DNA of 6,131 nt from Coriobacteriales bacterium (GTDB lineage Bacteria > Actinomycetota > Coriobacteriia > Coriobacteriales > UBA8131). Both the position numbers and the translations under genes were made by a program. The notes under the pieces are model-generated. The model made no database searches. It had not been told where the DNA came from and saw only the letters and a program-made list of their open reading frames with translations. This document shows positions 5,168 to 6,131 of this stretch, in pieces. Numbering within the stretch: position 1 is the first letter of the stretch; every line of letters begins with the position of its first letter. Where the stretch lies: the NCBI GenBank assembly GCA_031276475.1, contig JAISMZ010000002.1:1-6131 (forward strand), in the 5' to 3' direction.

Positions 5168-6067
5168 ATGCCGCAAACACTTAAGCACTCGTTAATCATC
5201 TTTGCCGCAGGCGTCGTCTATGGTCTGATGATCCCCTTGGCCCGCGCCGCCTTTACCGGCGGCTTTACGGTCGCGCAGATCGCCGTCGCCCAGTACCTCG
5301 CCGCCGCGCTGCTGATGGGCGTCGTAGTAGTGATTGCCTCGCGACGGCGGATACCCCTGCGCACGGTCGCGCAGCTGCTCGGCGTGGGCGTGTTGGCCTC
5401 GGGCGTCAGCATCTTCTACTATCGCGCCCTGGAGCTTTTGCCCTCGGCCACGGCGGTCACCTTACTGTTTCAGTTCGTCTGGATGGGCGTCGTCGTGCAG
5501 GCACTGCGCGAACACGCGCTGCCGCGCATCTGGACGCTGCTTTCCGTCGTGGTAATCATGACCGGCACGATCTTTGCCACCGGCCTTGTGGAGACGGGCC
5601 TGGCAGCTCTTGCCCTCAACCCGCTTGGCATCGTCTTTGGCCTGTTGTCGGCAGCCTTCTATACCGCCTTTCTTGTGGCCTCGGCTCAGGTTGCCACCAA
5701 CCTGCCGGCGACCAACCGCTCCTTCATCAACAGCATCGGCAGTCTGCTTGTCGCCGCGCTGCTCTGCCCGAGCTTCTTTGCCAGCGACACGATCATCAAC
5801 ATCGGCTGGATCGGCCTGGCGTTGGGCCTTGCCGTGGTGATCCCCGTCTTTCTGATTGCCCACAGCGCCCCCCATCTGCCCAGCGGCCTGGTAACGATCA
5901 TGGCGGCCAGCGAACTACCCTCGGGCATCCTCTGCGCGGCGCTGTTCGCCGGCGACATCATCTCCCCCAGCACCGTTGTCGGCGTGGTAATCGTCGTGCT
6001 GGGAATCGCTCTGTCAGAATCGGACACCCTCTTTGCCCTGCTCAAACAAAAGAAAGCCTCGTCCTAA
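5168..6067 (+). CDS. DMT superfamily transporter with two EamA domains
   Basis: Inner-membrane transporter of the drug/metabolite family. Members export or import small metabolites such as amino acids, but the substrate cannot be read from sequence. The 299-residue length and ten predicted membrane segments are typical: about 7-28, 34-56, 65-84, 90-111, 119-139, 149-172, 184-203, 211-231, 237-259 and 266-283. The two halves are related EamA repeats; in the first, the segment around YYRALELLPSATAV (84-97) is the characteristic block, and in the second AHSAPHLPSGLVTIMAASELP (231-251, quoted only as its ends AHSAPHLPSG and MAASELP) corresponds to it. A short cytoplasmic tail ends in KQKKASS. ATG 5168 is the first start of the frame and begins directly at a membrane segment. 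GAGGT at 5151-5155 lies 12 nt upstream and would work only if transcription begins further left than the -10 at 5156 implies. It diverges from hflX; nothing links it functionally to its neighbours. Confidence 0.93.
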   Translation: MPQTLKHSLIIFAAGVVYGLMIPLARAAFTGGFTVAQIAVAQYLAAALLMGVVVVIASRRRIPLRTVAQLLGVGVLASGVSIFYYRALELLPSATAVTLLFQFVWMGVVVQALREHALPRIWTLLSVVVIMTGTIFATGLVETGLAALALNPLGIVFGLLSAAFYTAFLVASAQVATNLPATNRSFINSIGSLLVAALLCPSFFASDTIINIGWIGLALGLAVVIPVFLIAHSAPHLPSGLVTIMAASELPSGILCAALFAGDIISPSTVVGVVIVVLGIALSESDTLFALLKQKKASS

Positions 6068-6131
6068 TCGCCCTGCGTTGCCCCCTCACCAGACCACGAC
6101 CCTTCTCCCACCACCCGACGCCCCGGCCCCG
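6068..6131 (+). other. C-rich, G-poor segment after the transporter gene; possible Rho-utilisation region
   Basis: By hand count the 64 nt contain 37 C, 11 G, 8 T and 8 A; bases 6081-6110 contain 18 C and only 2 G. No open reading frame with a ribosome binding site, no hairpin plus T-run and no RNA gene is seen. A C-rich, G-poor, unstructured transcript just past a stop codon is the usual character of a rut site, so Rho-dependent termination of the transporter mRNA is possible. The window ends before this can be judged. Confidence 0.3.

Noticed and set aside
4545..5195. 216-codon open frame on the + strand, antisense to hflX and crossing into the transporter start
   Set aside because: The glycine-rich translation is the complement of the hflX low-complexity tract, and it overlaps both real genes with no ribosome binding site.

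Overview
This is a GC-rich bacterial chromosome window (roughly 60% G+C by eye) with four protein-coding genes and short gaps between them. No RNA genes, CRISPR array, insertion sequence or phage-like genes were seen. The organism cannot be named from this alone. A cobalamin-type radical SAM protein and a Cache-like hybrid sensor kinase with an alanine/aspartate-rich style would fit a GC-rich anaerobe (for example Coriobacteriia, or a high-GC clostridial or Chloroflexi relative); this is inference only.

Layout: (1) 1-1254 (+), the C-terminal part of a radical SAM protein whose reading frame is open through the left edge, so the gene very probably starts outside the window. (2) A 63-bp convergent gap. 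(3) 1318-3471 (-), a membrane-bound hybrid histidine kinase with a fused receiver domain. (4) A 224-bp gap holding the likely promoter, a leader hairpin and several small repeats in front of the kinase gene. (5) 3696-5114 (-), the ribosome-associated GTPase HflX. (6) A 53-bp divergent gap with one AT-rich, nearly palindromic element able to serve both directions. (7) 5168-6067 (+), an EamA/DMT-family ten-helix transporter. (8) A 64-nt C-rich tail without a gene.

The four genes do not form an evident pathway. hflX and the kinase gene share a strand, but the gap and its promoter-like element suggest the kinase gene can be transcribed on its own. hflX and the transporter gene diverge from a shared control region. 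I see no convincing undescribed multi-gene system. The most distinctive signal is a set of low-complexity Ala/Asp/Pro/Ser/Thr insertions in otherwise conserved domains: one in the kinase ATP-binding domain (with a 42-bp tandem DNA repeat), one in its receiver domain, and one in the N-terminal domain of HflX (with an exact 19-bp direct repeat). They lie in two adjacent, unrelated genes and all keep frame.
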